29,593 nt of DNA from Galbitalea sp036491035 (GTDB lineage: Bacteria > Actinomycetota > Actinomycetes > Actinomycetales > Microbacteriaceae). The translations under genes and the position numbers were made by a program. Below are positions 1 to 7,263 of this stretch, in pieces. The stretch is taken from contig DASXCU010000085.1 in the NCBI GenBank assembly GCA_036491035.1, positions 1 to 29,593 of the forward strand. The letters run 5' to 3'. Under the pieces are notes generated by a model. That model did not search any database, was not told the DNA's origin, and was given only the letters and a program-made list of their open reading frames with translations. How positions within the stretch are numbered: position 1 is the stretch's first letter; the number at the start of each line of letters is the position of its first letter.

Positions 1-314
1 GCGGCGATTGCCTTCGAGATCGCGGGCACCCGCGCCTGCGTCACCAGCGCGTCGAAGTAGATCGAGTAGCGGTCGTCGGCGAGAGCCTCATCGAGGTTGG
101 TGGTCCACTTCTCGATGCCGTGGCGCTCCGCGATCTCACGCAGCTTGGCCTCTGAGCGTCCGACCAGGATCGGGTCCACCTGTACGCGAGTCCCATCGGA
201 GAGAAGCACGCCGCCCTGGTCGCGAATCGCGAGGATCGACCGCACGAGGTGCTGGCGATATCCCATCCGTCCGCTGACGCCGTTCAGGATGATTCCGACT
301 GTTCGCTCGGGCAC
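1..314 (-). CDS. Gfo/Idh/MocA family oxidoreductase, N-terminal part (runs off the left edge)
   Basis: Only the first ~104 codons are present. The translation opens with PERTVGIILNGVSGRMGYR, a beta strand followed by a glycine-containing dinucleotide loop (NGVSGRMG), and continues into a Rossmann fold (VDPILVGRSEAKLREIAERHG; WTTNLDEALADDRYSIYFDAL) typical of the NAD(P)-binding half of Gfo/Idh/MocA sugar or cyclitol dehydrogenases. I chose the GTG at 314 because GAGGAG precedes it by about 6 bases. Its own promoter and a LacI-type palindrome lie just upstream, and a LacI-type regulator gene sits upstream on the same strand, so it is probably the first gene of a regulated catabolic operon that continues outside the window. 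The substrate cannot be read from this half. Confidence 0.8.
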   Translation of the reverse strand, partial: MPERTVGIILNGVSGRMGYRQHLVRSILAIRDQGGVLLSDGTRVQVDPILVGRSEAKLREIAERHGIEKWTTNLDEALADDRYSIYFDALVTQARVPAISKAIA

Positions 315-346
315 GTTTTCTCCTCTTCGCTGCGGGGAACGCGCTC

Positions 347-360
347 GGAAAGCGCTTACC
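347..360. promoter_or_regulatory. LacI/GalR-type operator, GGAAAGCGCTTACC
   Basis: The perfect core AAGCGCTT (350-357) is flanked by GG...CC, giving a 14-base near-palindrome with one mismatched pair. It begins 5 bases downstream of the candidate -10 box of the leftward Gfo/Idh gene, so it overlaps the expected transcription start, which is a repressing position. A 12/14 match is found at 6848-6861 in the same place relative to another promoter. The adjacent LacI-type gene (415-1440) is the obvious candidate to bind it; that is inference. Confidence 0.65.
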
Positions 361-365
361 ACGCA

Positions 366-395
366 AAGCTAGCACAGCGCGCGGGCCGCTGCCAG
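366..395 (-). promoter_or_regulatory. Candidate promoter for the leftward Gfo/Idh gene
   Basis: Read on the minus strand, CTGGCA (390-395; 4/6 match to TTGACA) is followed after 18 bases by TAGCTT (366-371). The predicted start falls inside the operator at 347-360, leaving a leader of about 45 bases to the GTG at 314. Confidence 0.45.
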
Positions 396-414
396 AGCGA
401 TCGCCGAGGGAATT

Positions 415-1440
415 TCAGCGGGCCGGAGTGCTCTCCCGCAGCACGACCTCGCCCGCGATCGAGCCCTCGTCTGGATCGCTCTCGCCAGCCAGCGCGACCC
501 GAAGCGCACGCGATCCGAGCTCCGCGAGCGGGATCGCAACGGTAGTCATTGCCGGGGTGACATCCCGGACGGACTCGATGTCGTCGAACCCGGCGACGCC
601 GACATCCACTCCCGGCTCCAGTCCGGCTGCGCGAAGCGCCGCGGCCGCTCCGAGCGCCATGACATCCGTCACCGCGAACACGCAATCGGGACGAAGACCG
701 GAAGCCAGTGCCGCGGCCATCGTGTCCAGCGCACCCGCGCGGGAGAACCCGCCGACCTCGACCGCGATGGGTTCAAGCCCGGCCGATTTCAGGCCGGCGC
801 GGAACCCGTCCGAGCGTTCGGTCGGCGTTCGCAGAGCCGGGTCCCCGCGGAGAACGACGAAGCGCGAGTAGCCCCTGGCAACGAGCGCGGTCGCGAGTTC
901 CGATGCCGCCTCGTAGTTGCCGACGAGCAGCCGCCGGAAGCCGCCCGACGCCTCGCCGATGGTGCAGACGGTCGTTCCGCTCTTCTGCAGGGCGGCGAGT
1001 TCATCGGTGATGGGCTCGTCGTCCTCGGGGTCGAGATGACCGCTCTGGGCGATGATGAGCACCTGCGGTCGCTGGCCCCGCATGGCTTTGAGAGTCGCGA
1101 GCAGCCGGTCGGGCTGGGATCCGGTGGCCCACATCGTCACGACGAGGTCATTCTTCTCCGCCTCCTCGATGACGCCCGCGGCGATCGAGGAGAAATACGG
1201 GTCGGCGACGTCGCCGAGCACCACGGCGACGGTGCGGGTCGAACCCCGAGCGACCGCCTGGGCGAGCGCGTTCGCGCTGTAGCCGAGTTCACGCGACGAA
1301 GCCAGGACGCGTTCGGTCATCTCGGCGTTGACCACACGAGAGCTTCCGTTGAGAGCTCGGGACGCGGTCGCCATGCTCACCCCGGCGTGCGCGGCGACGT
1401 CCGCCAGCGTGACCGGGGAGGGCGAGGACTGGTCGGACAT
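415..1440 (-). CDS. LacI-family transcriptional regulator
   Basis: A 341-residue one-component regulator. The N-terminal helix-turn-helix is clear at about residues 10-35 (VTLADVAAHAGVSMATASRALNG), followed by the hinge and a periplasmic-binding-protein-like effector domain with standard family blocks (VAVVLGDVADPYFSSIAAGV; VFAVTDVMALGAAAALRAAG; VGVAGFDDIESVRDVTP). I take the ATG at 1440 rather than the GTG at 1446, because AAGGGA is correctly spaced only for the ATG. It lies between the amine-use genes upstream and the Gfo/Idh gene downstream on the same strand. Candidate binding sites sit at both flanking promoters (347-360, 6848-6861). The family mostly senses sugars; the ligand here is unknown. 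Confidence 0.92.
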   Translation of the reverse strand: MSDQSSPSPVTLADVAAHAGVSMATASRALNGSSRVVNAEMTERVLASSRELGYSANALAQAVARGSTRTVAVVLGDVADPYFSSIAAGVIEEAEKNDLVVTMWATGSQPDRLLATLKAMRGQRPQVLIIAQSGHLDPEDDEPITDELAALQKSGTTVCTIGEASGGFRRLLVGNYEAASELATALVARGYSRFVVLRGDPALRTPTERSDGFRAGLKSAGLEPIAVEVGGFSRAGALDTMAAALASGLRPDCVFAVTDVMALGAAAALRAAGLEPGVDVGVAGFDDIESVRDVTPAMTTVAIPLAELGSRALRVALAGESDPDEGSIAGEVVLRESTPAR

Positions 1441-1467
1441 CCTCACTCCCTTCGACCGTCAGGAACA

Positions 1468-1475
1468 CACGCGTG
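1468..1475. promoter_or_regulatory. Palindrome CACGCGTG upstream of the LacI gene
   Basis: A perfect 8-base palindrome in the 67-base gap ahead of the LacI-type gene, downstream of a possible -10 box (TAGGGT on the minus strand). It could be an autoregulatory operator, but its core differs from the AAGCGCTT sites and no good -35 is visible. Confidence 0.2.
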
Positions 1476-1507
1476 AACTTTTTACGACCCTAGCGGGCAA
1501 AGGCAGC

Positions 1508-1972
1508 TCACATCAGCAGCATCGCGACCAGTCCGACCGCGCAGCAGCTCCCGGACACGACGCTTCCGGCGCGATGCGCACGAGCGGCTGGCGTCCTCGA
1601 CATCGCGACGCGAACGCCGGCCCACACCACCACGAGTGCGCCGGCGGTCGCGGCGCCGCCCAGCGAGACGCTCCCCATCCCGGGCATCCCGTCGCCGGCT
1701 GTGGCACGAAGCAACGGAACCACGACGACGAGAGCCATCGCCAGCACGTCGACGAGGAACTCGCGTGCCCGAGGGTCGGTCCGCGCGGTGCGGGCACGGA
1801 CGAGGGCAACGATCCACAGACCGGCGACGATCAGTAGCAGCCCCGGGACGGAACGGAGCACGGTGGCCATCAGCGCCATCGCCGCCAGCATCGGCAGCTG
1901 GTGTGCGGCCTGCGCGAGCCAGAACTCCCGGCGACGCACACCGCGGGGAGCTTCTGCGGCTACGCCGTCCAC
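1508..1972 (-). CDS. Small multi-spanning membrane protein of unknown function
   Basis: 154 residues; I do not recognise a family. After a polar N-terminus (APRGVRRREFWLAQ) it has about four or five hydrophobic segments: PMLAAMALMATVL with GLLLIVAGLWIVALV, VLAMALVVVVPLL, TAGALVVVWAGVRVAM, and VVSGSCCAVGLVAMLLM at the extreme C-terminus. No signal peptide or catalytic motif is evident. It starts at a GTG that lies 13 bases inside the end of the aldehyde dehydrogenase gene, so it is probably translated by coupling as the last gene of the amine operon. An accessory membrane role for amine or aldehyde handling is guesswork. Support for it being real comes from the regular hydrophobic pattern, the overlap, and the lack of a better frame. 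Confidence 0.65.
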   Translation of the reverse strand: MDGVAAEAPRGVRRREFWLAQAAHQLPMLAAMALMATVLRSVPGLLLIVAGLWIVALVRARTARTDPRAREFLVDVLAMALVVVVPLLRATAGDGMPGMGSVSLGGAATAGALVVVWAGVRVAMSRTPAARAHRAGSVVSGSCCAVGLVAMLLM

Positions 1973-3336
1973 ACCGTCTTCGCGTTGACGAACTCGCGAA
2001 TTCCGAACTTGCCGAGCTCACGGCCGTAACCCGAGTTCTTCACTCCGCCGAAGGGCAGGCCGAAGAAGGACGCGGTGTTGCCGTTCGCGAAGACCGCGCC
2101 GAACTCGAGTCCGAGCTGCAGCTCATCGAGCTCGGCCTGGTTGTTGCTCCAGACGCTCGCGGCAAGACCGAAGTCGGAATCGTTCGAGCGCTCGATCGCC
2201 TCCGCGACGCTCTTCACCTTGTAAACGCAGGCGACAGGGCCGAAGCACTCCTCGCGATAGATGCTCATCTCGGGCGTGACATCCGTCAGCACCGTCGCAG
2301 GATAGAACCAGCCCGGCCCGTCGGGCATCTCGCCACCGGTCAGCACGGTGACGCCCTTCGACTTCGCGTCCTCGACCAGGGCGTGTGCCTCCGCGCGCAC
2401 CTGCTCGGTCGCCATTGGTCCGAATCCGGTGGCGGCGTCGAACGGGTCGCCGCCCTTCGTCGACTCCATCTTGGCGACGAACGCGGCAAGCCACTCGTCG
2501 TAGATGTCTTCGTGCACGTAGAACCGCTTGGCGCAGATGCAGCTCTGGCCGCTGTTCTGGGTGCGGGAATTGGAGCCGAACTCGGCCGCCCTGGCGACAT
2601 CCGCCGAGGGCAGAACCACGAAGACATCGGTGCCGCCCAGCTCCAGCACCGACTTCTTCACATTGCGGCCCGCCGCCTCGGCGACTGCCGCGCCCGCGCC
2701 GACCGACCCGGTGAGGGTCACGGCACGGATGCGCTTGTCATCGATCAGCCTGGATGCCGCAGCGCCCTCGATGAGCAGGGTCTGGAAGGACCCGGCCGGG
2801 AAGCCGGCGCGCTCGAACAGCTCTCCGAGGTAGATCGCGACCTGAGGCACGCTCGACGCGTGCTTGAGCAGTCCGGTGTTGCCCGCCATCAGAGCGGGCG
2901 CGGCGAAGCGGATGACCTGCCAGAACGGGTAGTTCCACGGCATGACCGCCAGCACAGTGCCGATCGGCTGGAACACGACGCGGGCCGCCTTTGCGCCCAC
3001 GGTGGACGCGTCGACCGGGGTCTCGTCCGCCAGGTACTCCTCCGCGTGATCCGCGTAGTGGCGCATGCCGTTGGCCGACTTCGTCACCTCGTACTTCCCG
3101 GTGGGGATGGTCTTGCCCATCTCGGTGGCCGCGAGGGCGGCGAGCATCTCGAGGTCGGCATCCATCAGGTCGGCGGCCTTGTGCATCCACTCTGAGCGCT
3201 GCGCGAACGTCGTCGCGCGCAGCGTCGCGTTGGCGGCATCCGCGCGCGCCAGGATCTCCTCGACCTGCGCTGGTGTGTGGGCGGGGAACGTCTTCTCGAC
3301 GAGCCCGGTGGTGGGATTCAGCGTGGCAATCGCCAT
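1960..3336 (-). CDS. NAD(P)-dependent aldehyde dehydrogenase, succinate-semialdehyde dehydrogenase-like
   Basis: 458 residues, the length of the short GabD/YneI group, which oxidises succinate semialdehyde and related aldehydes to acids. The family opening AIATLNPTTGLVEKTF is present, with the cofactor-site block LAVMPWNYPFWQ, the general-base glutamate in LELGG (E232) and the catalytic cysteine in GQSCICAKRF (C266). I chose the ATG at 3336 because AAGGAG precedes it by 8 bases; a longer frame reading back to about 3606 would run across the amine oxidase gene. It follows the amine oxidase by 34 bases and would take the aldehyde that oxidase releases. The true substrate could be an aryl-acetaldehyde or an aminoaldehyde; the sequence alone does not decide. 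Confidence 0.93.
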   Translation of the reverse strand: MAIATLNPTTGLVEKTFPAHTPAQVEEILARADAANATLRATTFAQRSEWMHKAADLMDADLEMLAALAATEMGKTIPTGKYEVTKSANGMRHYADHAEEYLADETPVDASTVGAKAARVVFQPIGTVLAVMPWNYPFWQVIRFAAPALMAGNTGLLKHASSVPQVAIYLGELFERAGFPAGSFQTLLIEGAAASRLIDDKRIRAVTLTGSVGAGAAVAEAAGRNVKKSVLELGGTDVFVVLPSADVARAAEFGSNSRTQNSGQSCICAKRFYVHEDIYDEWLAAFVAKMESTKGGDPFDAATGFGPMATEQVRAEAHALVEDAKSKGVTVLTGGEMPDGPGWFYPATVLTDVTPEMSIYREECFGPVACVYKVKSVAEAIERSNDSDFGLAASVWSNNQAELDELQLGLEFGAVFANGNTASFFGLPFGGVKNSGYGRELGKFGIREFVNAKTVWTA

Positions 3337-3370
3337 GGTGGTGCTCCTTATGTTGATGGGTAAACGCGTC

Positions 3371-5317
3371 TCAGTGGTGTCCGTGGTGATCGGGAGCGCA
3401 GTGGTCGCTGACCGATTCGGGGATGTCGAGGGCAGGATTGCGTCCGAAGAACCCGTGCGGCTTGAGCACGAATCCGGCGGTGTCGACCGGCATGACCGGC
3501 CAGTCCTCGATCCGGGGGAAGTGGGTGAGTCCGAAGACGTGCCACACGACGATGTCCGTGTCGTCGACCGCACGGTTGCCCTTCGTCCAGGTCGGCATAC
3601 CCGCACCGCCGCTGTTCATATTCACGAAGTCTCCGGCCGGGTAGTTTTCGTCCGGCGCGTAGGGCGTAACCCACAGGTTTTTGGATGCGAACTGCGCGCG
3701 CTGATAGATGTCGGACTCGCTGTCGGCGAGCAGCACGGGCTTGCCCTCCGGGTACAGCACGTACCCGGTATTACCACCCAGGCGGTTCTGCACAGACGGG
3801 TTCGAGACCAGCCAGACGCGGTTCTTCGCGTTGTCGGCGAGACGGGCCGCGCTCGCCTCGTCCGTGAGCCGCGTGACCGTCTGCGTGAATCCCGTTCCGG
3901 TCGGATTCTCCGGTCCACGGGGAACCAGCTTCGCCTCGAGCTCATCGACAGCATTGTGGTGGCCGTCGATCATCATGTCGAGCCGCGCGCCGAACAGGTG
4001 CTGGTGGTACGGCGCCCCGAGCCCCGGCGCGACCTCGGACGCGAACTGGTAGCCCTTGCCCGGGTACGCGGACGTGAAGACGACGCCGGTCGCCTTGACC
4101 TCGAACTCGATGGCTCCGTCGAGGGAGAAGTACCAGTAGAAGCCGTAGTCGTAGTTGCCAACCGTCATGAAGAACGAGACGACGAGGCGGCGGTTGCGCC
4201 GCGAGTCACTCGACCCGTTCCAATTGTCGAAGTGCTTCCACAGGATTCCGGTGTCCTCCTCGTGGATGCAGATCGCCTGCGGCACGACTCTCGGGTTGCC
4301 GGCGTTATCGGCCAGGATCGCGTCGAGGTAGGTGATGTCGCCGACGCAGTCGCAGCCGAGTTCGAGAGAGTTCGCGAACCCGCCGAACAGGTACTCGCCG
4401 CCGTCGAAGAAGTTCTGGAACCAGCGCTGCGCGCTCGGGTCACCGTACGGCACGAGCATCTCCGCGATCGAGCCGCGATACAGGATCGGCCGCTGCTGGC
4501 CGTTGTCGTTGATCGACACGTTGTGCACGACGAGGCCCTCGCGCTGGTCGAAGGTGGCCTGCAGCTGCCACCCTGCCCATGAGATGACGCCGTCGTCGTC
4601 GATGGTGAAGCTCGGCCCCTCGGGCTGAGTGATCTCGATGGGCTTCAGCGCCCGCGCCGGCTGGTTGACCCAGCCCGGATCGTGGAAATTGCCGTCCTCC
4701 TGCGGAACGGGGAGATCGACGTAGTCGATGACATCCAGAACCTGGCGAGTGACGACATCCACGATCACCGTCACCCCGTCGACGGGGTGCGCCCAGCCGA
4801 GGTCGTTCGGGGTGTTCTGGATGAAGGTGAAGCACCGCTGGATGCGCCGTCCGGACTCCTGCGGGCTCAGCACACCCGCCGACAGCGGGTTGACCCGCAG
4901 CGTCGACAGGTCGGTGAGCCCGCGCTTGTGCATGGCGGCCAGCCAGCGCTCGTCCCGGTGGACGACCTCCTCAACCAGGCCGAACTCGAGAAGCACGACC
5001 GGTACCTGGCCATCCGTCGCCGGGTCGAGCTGCCGACTCGACACCAGCCGATCCTCGCCCGGGCAGACGATCACGTCGTGTGAGACGCCGCTCGCCATGT
5101 CGACGAGCATCGCGCGGAACCGTCGCGCCGCCGGGACAGCGCCGTCCGCGAGCAGCTCGCGCTTGTCCTGCTCCCACAGTCCGAAATAGCTCACGTGGGT
5201 GTCCTCACCGAGCAGGCCTTCCCGCACGAGGATCGAGCGGCTTACCGCGATCTCATCCACGCGGAGTGAGGCGAGAGCCGAGGCGATCGAGGGCGGGGTG
5301 GCGGTCTGGGCGGTCAC
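3371..5317 (-). CDS. Copper-containing primary amine oxidase (topaquinone enzyme)
   Basis: 648 residues, close to Arthrobacter phenylethylamine/histamine/tyramine oxidases. It oxidatively deaminates a primary amine to aldehyde, ammonia and hydrogen peroxide. The cofactor-forming tyrosine is in VGNYDYGFYW (Y389). The copper ligands are the His-x-His of PYHQHLFGARLDM and a later His in LTHFPRIEDWPVMP; ELGCDCVGDITYLDA and CIHEEDTGILWKH are conserved core blocks. The start is GTG at 5317, with GGAG five bases upstream. There is no signal peptide, so it probably works in the cytoplasm. The C-terminus ends in an unusual metal-ligand-rich tail (DHCAPDHHGHH). A permease precedes it and an aldehyde dehydrogenase follows, forming a compact import-deaminate-oxidise unit. 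Substrate choice among aryl-amines, histamine and others is open. Confidence 0.95.
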   Translation of the reverse strand: MTAQTATPPSIASALASLRVDEIAVSRSILVREGLLGEDTHVSYFGLWEQDKRELLADGAVPAARRFRAMLVDMASGVSHDVIVCPGEDRLVSSRQLDPATDGQVPVVLLEFGLVEEVVHRDERWLAAMHKRGLTDLSTLRVNPLSAGVLSPQESGRRIQRCFTFIQNTPNDLGWAHPVDGVTVIVDVVTRQVLDVIDYVDLPVPQEDGNFHDPGWVNQPARALKPIEITQPEGPSFTIDDDGVISWAGWQLQATFDQREGLVVHNVSINDNGQQRPILYRGSIAEMLVPYGDPSAQRWFQNFFDGGEYLFGGFANSLELGCDCVGDITYLDAILADNAGNPRVVPQAICIHEEDTGILWKHFDNWNGSSDSRRNRRLVVSFFMTVGNYDYGFYWYFSLDGAIEFEVKATGVVFTSAYPGKGYQFASEVAPGLGAPYHQHLFGARLDMMIDGHHNAVDELEAKLVPRGPENPTGTGFTQTVTRLTDEASAARLADNAKNRVWLVSNPSVQNRLGGNTGYVLYPEGKPVLLADSESDIYQRAQFASKNLWVTPYAPDENYPAGDFVNMNSGGAGMPTWTKGNRAVDDTDIVVWHVFGLTHFPRIEDWPVMPVDTAGFVLKPHGFFGRNPALDIPESVSDHCAPDHHGHH

Positions 5318-5350
5318 AGAAACTCCGGGGTCGGTTGGGAGAGGGGGGTT

Positions 5351-5379
5351 GGCGCGGCACGCGCGATGCGCGCCGCGCC
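5351..5379. other. Intercistronic hairpin between permease and amine oxidase genes
   Basis: Arms GGCGCGGC (5351-5358) and GCCGCGCC (5372-5379) pair perfectly, and after one A/C mismatch the inner bases continue pairing, giving about 12 pairs around a 3-base loop. It sits in the 92-base gap after the permease stop. There is no T-run, so a simple terminator is unlikely; an RNA-processing or partial-attenuation element that sets permease versus oxidase levels is possible. Confidence 0.5.
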
Positions 5380-5409
5380 CGCTGGTTTCAGCAGTGAACT
5401 AGCTACAAA

Positions 5410-6783
5410 CTAAACCGCTTCGAGAACGGGCTCCTCCTCGGTGAAGTCCATCACCGGCGGCTTCTTGCGGAAGAACCGGGTGAGACCGAGCAGGTAGATG
5501 AAGCCCAGCACGACCCAGATGCCGCCGATGATGAAGGCGAGCGGCGGGAGGCTCGTCCACAGCCACACCGTGAGTGCGAACCCGATAATCGGCGCCACGA
5601 GGAACTTGAGAATGGAGCCGGCAGTTCGCTCCTTCTTATCGATCACGTAGGTCTTGATCACGCTCAGGTTCACGAACGAGAAGGCGATCAGCGCGCCGAA
5701 GTTGATCATCTGGAACACCCAGTCGAGCGGGATGAATAGCGCGACGAGGCCCAGGACACCGACGATGATGATGGCGAGGAACGGAGTCTTGAAGCGCAGG
5801 TGGAGGCGGCCGAAGACCTTCTTCGGGAGCATCCCATCCCGCCCCATCGAGTACAGGATGCGCGAGACACTCACCTGCGACGTCATGGCGGCGGCGAAGC
5901 TACCGGCCACGAACGCGGCGGTGAAGAGTCCCGCCAGGACGACGCCGCCGGCGCGGTGCATCAGGTCGAGGGTGGGCGCGGATGCGCTGAGGTGGGCGTA
6001 GTCCGGGAAGACCAAACCGGCGACCCAGGCGCACACGGTGAAGATGACGCCACCCGCGAGAGTGGTGAGCATGATGGCACGCGGGATCGACTTGCGGGGA
6101 TCCTTCGCCTCCTCCGAGAGCGTCGAGACGGCGTCGAAGCCCAGGAACGCCAGCGCCAGGATCGCGCCACCGGCCGCCAGGTGCGGCAGGTCGGCGCCCT
6201 TGCCGAAGAAGGGGTCGAAGAGTCCGACCGTGTGCGGGTTGCCGGAGAGGTAGCCGATGCTCGAGATCACGAAGATGACCACGAACACGATCTGCGCGCC
6301 GACGAGTGCGAGGTTGACGTTGGTCACCAGGTTGATGCCGACGAAGTTGAGGATCGTCACCAGCAGAACCGACACGACGACCCACACCCAGAACGGAATC
6401 GCCGGCAGCACCGCCGACATGTACTGGCCGATCAGCACGTAGCTCAGGATCGGAAGCAGCAGGTAGTCGAGCAGCAGCGCCCATCCGGTCATGAACCCGA
6501 GGTGGCTGCCGAACGCCTTCTGCGTGTAGGTGTACGCGGAGCCGGCCACCGGATACTCGCGCACCATGTTGGCGTAGCTGTAGGCGGTGAAGAGCATCGC
6601 GATGGTCGTTAGGACGTACGCCCCGGCGAGGTGCCCCGCGGCGGCCTGCGTCGCGTATCCGTAGCTCGTGAAAACGGCGAGGGGGAGCATGTAGGCGAGC
6701 CCGAAGACCAGCAGCGCTGGCGTTCCGAGGGCGCGCTTGAGCCGGACGGCGGGGTTAGCGCCAGCGGAGGTAGATTGCGACAA
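5410..6783 (-). CDS. APC-superfamily permease, PuuP-like amine/amino-acid importer
   Basis: 457 residues with about 12 membrane helices. Family blocks include PVAGSAYTYTQKAFGSHLGF, FLGFDAVSTLSEEAKDPRK and SVSRILYSMGRDGMLPKKVF, which closely follow the pattern of the E. coli putrescine importer PuuP as I remember it. The start is most likely the TTG at 6783, which has AAGGAG seven bases upstream; the in-frame ATG at 6897 would place the start ahead of the promoter and operator. It heads the leftward amine operon and is followed by the copper amine oxidase, so the imported substrate is probably a primary amine. A candidate promoter (6865-6893) and LacI-type operator (6848-6861) lie upstream with a leader of about 75 bases. 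Confidence 0.92.
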   Translation of the reverse strand: MSQSTSAGANPAVRLKRALGTPALLVFGLAYMLPLAVFTSYGYATQAAAGHLAGAYVLTTIAMLFTAYSYANMVREYPVAGSAYTYTQKAFGSHLGFMTGWALLLDYLLLPILSYVLIGQYMSAVLPAIPFWVWVVVSVLLVTILNFVGINLVTNVNLALVGAQIVFVVIFVISSIGYLSGNPHTVGLFDPFFGKGADLPHLAAGGAILALAFLGFDAVSTLSEEAKDPRKSIPRAIMLTTLAGGVIFTVCAWVAGLVFPDYAHLSASAPTLDLMHRAGGVVLAGLFTAAFVAGSFAAAMTSQVSVSRILYSMGRDGMLPKKVFGRLHLRFKTPFLAIIIVGVLGLVALFIPLDWVFQMINFGALIAFSFVNLSVIKTYVIDKKERTAGSILKFLVAPIIGFALTVWLWTSLPPLAFIIGGIWVVLGFIYLLGLTRFFRKKPPVMDFTEEEPVLEAV

Positions 6784-6847
6784 AGTGGATCTCCTTCGGG
6801 GTTTGCGACACGCGTCATCGGGAATCGCGCCCGGTTTACGTCTCACT

Positions 6848-6861
6848 GGAAAGGGCTTTCC
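6848..6861. promoter_or_regulatory. LacI/GalR-type operator, GGAAAGGGCTTTCC
   Basis: Six-base arms GGAAAG and CTTTCC pair perfectly around a GG centre. It matches the site at 347-360 in 12 of 14 bases and lies only 3 bases downstream of the candidate -10 box of the permease promoter, in the same geometry as the other site. This suggests repression of the amine operon by the LacI-type protein encoded at 415-1440. Confidence 0.6.
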
Positions 6862-6864
6862 CAC

Positions 6865-6893
6865 AAAGTACTCTTTTGCTCCCGGATTGGCTA
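6865..6893 (-). promoter_or_regulatory. Candidate promoter of the amine operon
   Basis: Minus-strand TAGCCA (6888-6893; 4/6 to TTGACA), 17-base spacer, TACTTT (6865-6870). The predicted start falls in the operator at 6848-6861. Confidence 0.45.
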
Positions 6894-7109
6894 GCAATTG
6901 GTTTCAGGGATTTTTTTTGCGCGCTTTTCTCCGCTGAATTCGCCGGAACTCGGCGATCGAGGGAACGCCGCCGATGAGCGAACATGCCGGATCGCGTGCG
7001 AGCCAGGCGGCCTCATCTGGCGATCGACGTCCCAACCGAGACCGCGGCGATGAAGGACGAAAATCACCGCGCCCGCGACACACCGCAAAGTGGGCGAGCC
7101 GGCCTCAGT
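6894..7109. other. Non-coding part of the divergent permease-permease intergenic region
   Basis: The two permease genes diverge across 480 bases (6784-7263). The left third holds the promoter and operator of the leftward operon, and 7110-7166 holds a nested inverted repeat. In 6894-7109 I see only an eight-T run (6911-6918) and no convincing gene; open frames crossing it have Arg/Pro/Ser-rich, non-protein-like composition. Confidence 0.5.
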
Positions 7110-7166
7110 CCATTTCGCAGTCGTTGCGGTTAACGTCGCGATTGTGCGTTTTCGCACGCGAAATGG
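7110..7166. promoter_or_regulatory. Nested inverted repeat upstream of the rightward permease
   Basis: Outer arms CCATTTCGC (7110-7118) and GCGAAATGG (7158-7166) are perfect complements over 9 bases. Inside, GTGCG (7144-7148) and CGCAC (7153-7157) pair around TTTT. The right-hand GCGA can instead pair with TCGC at 7136-7139, so two alternative stems are possible. It ends about 100 bases before the permease start. It could be a regulator site or a leader RNA structure. Confidence 0.4.
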
Positions 7167-7263
7167 CACTAATAGCGGAGAACTCCAACGAAATCCGTTG
7201 TGGCGACCACCCCCACGCTGGTAAGTTCTGGCTACCCCCGCTCCCACTGGTCAGGAGATTGCA

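Noticed and set aside
1636..3195. Long rightward open frame of 519 codons opposite the aldehyde dehydrogenase
   Set aside because: Composition is Arg/Ala/Gly/His-rich with no family motifs; the opposite strand encodes a complete aldehyde dehydrogenase with catalytic Glu and Cys. It is a high-GC antisense frame.
3337..3606. N-terminal extension of the aldehyde dehydrogenase
   Set aside because: It would overlap the amine oxidase C-terminus by over 200 bases; the ATG at 3336 has a good ribosome site and the family start.
3065..4582. Rightward open frame of 505 codons opposite the aldehyde dehydrogenase start and the amine oxidase
   Set aside because: Val/Arg/Asp-rich antisense pattern, covers two real genes on the other strand, no domain recognisable.
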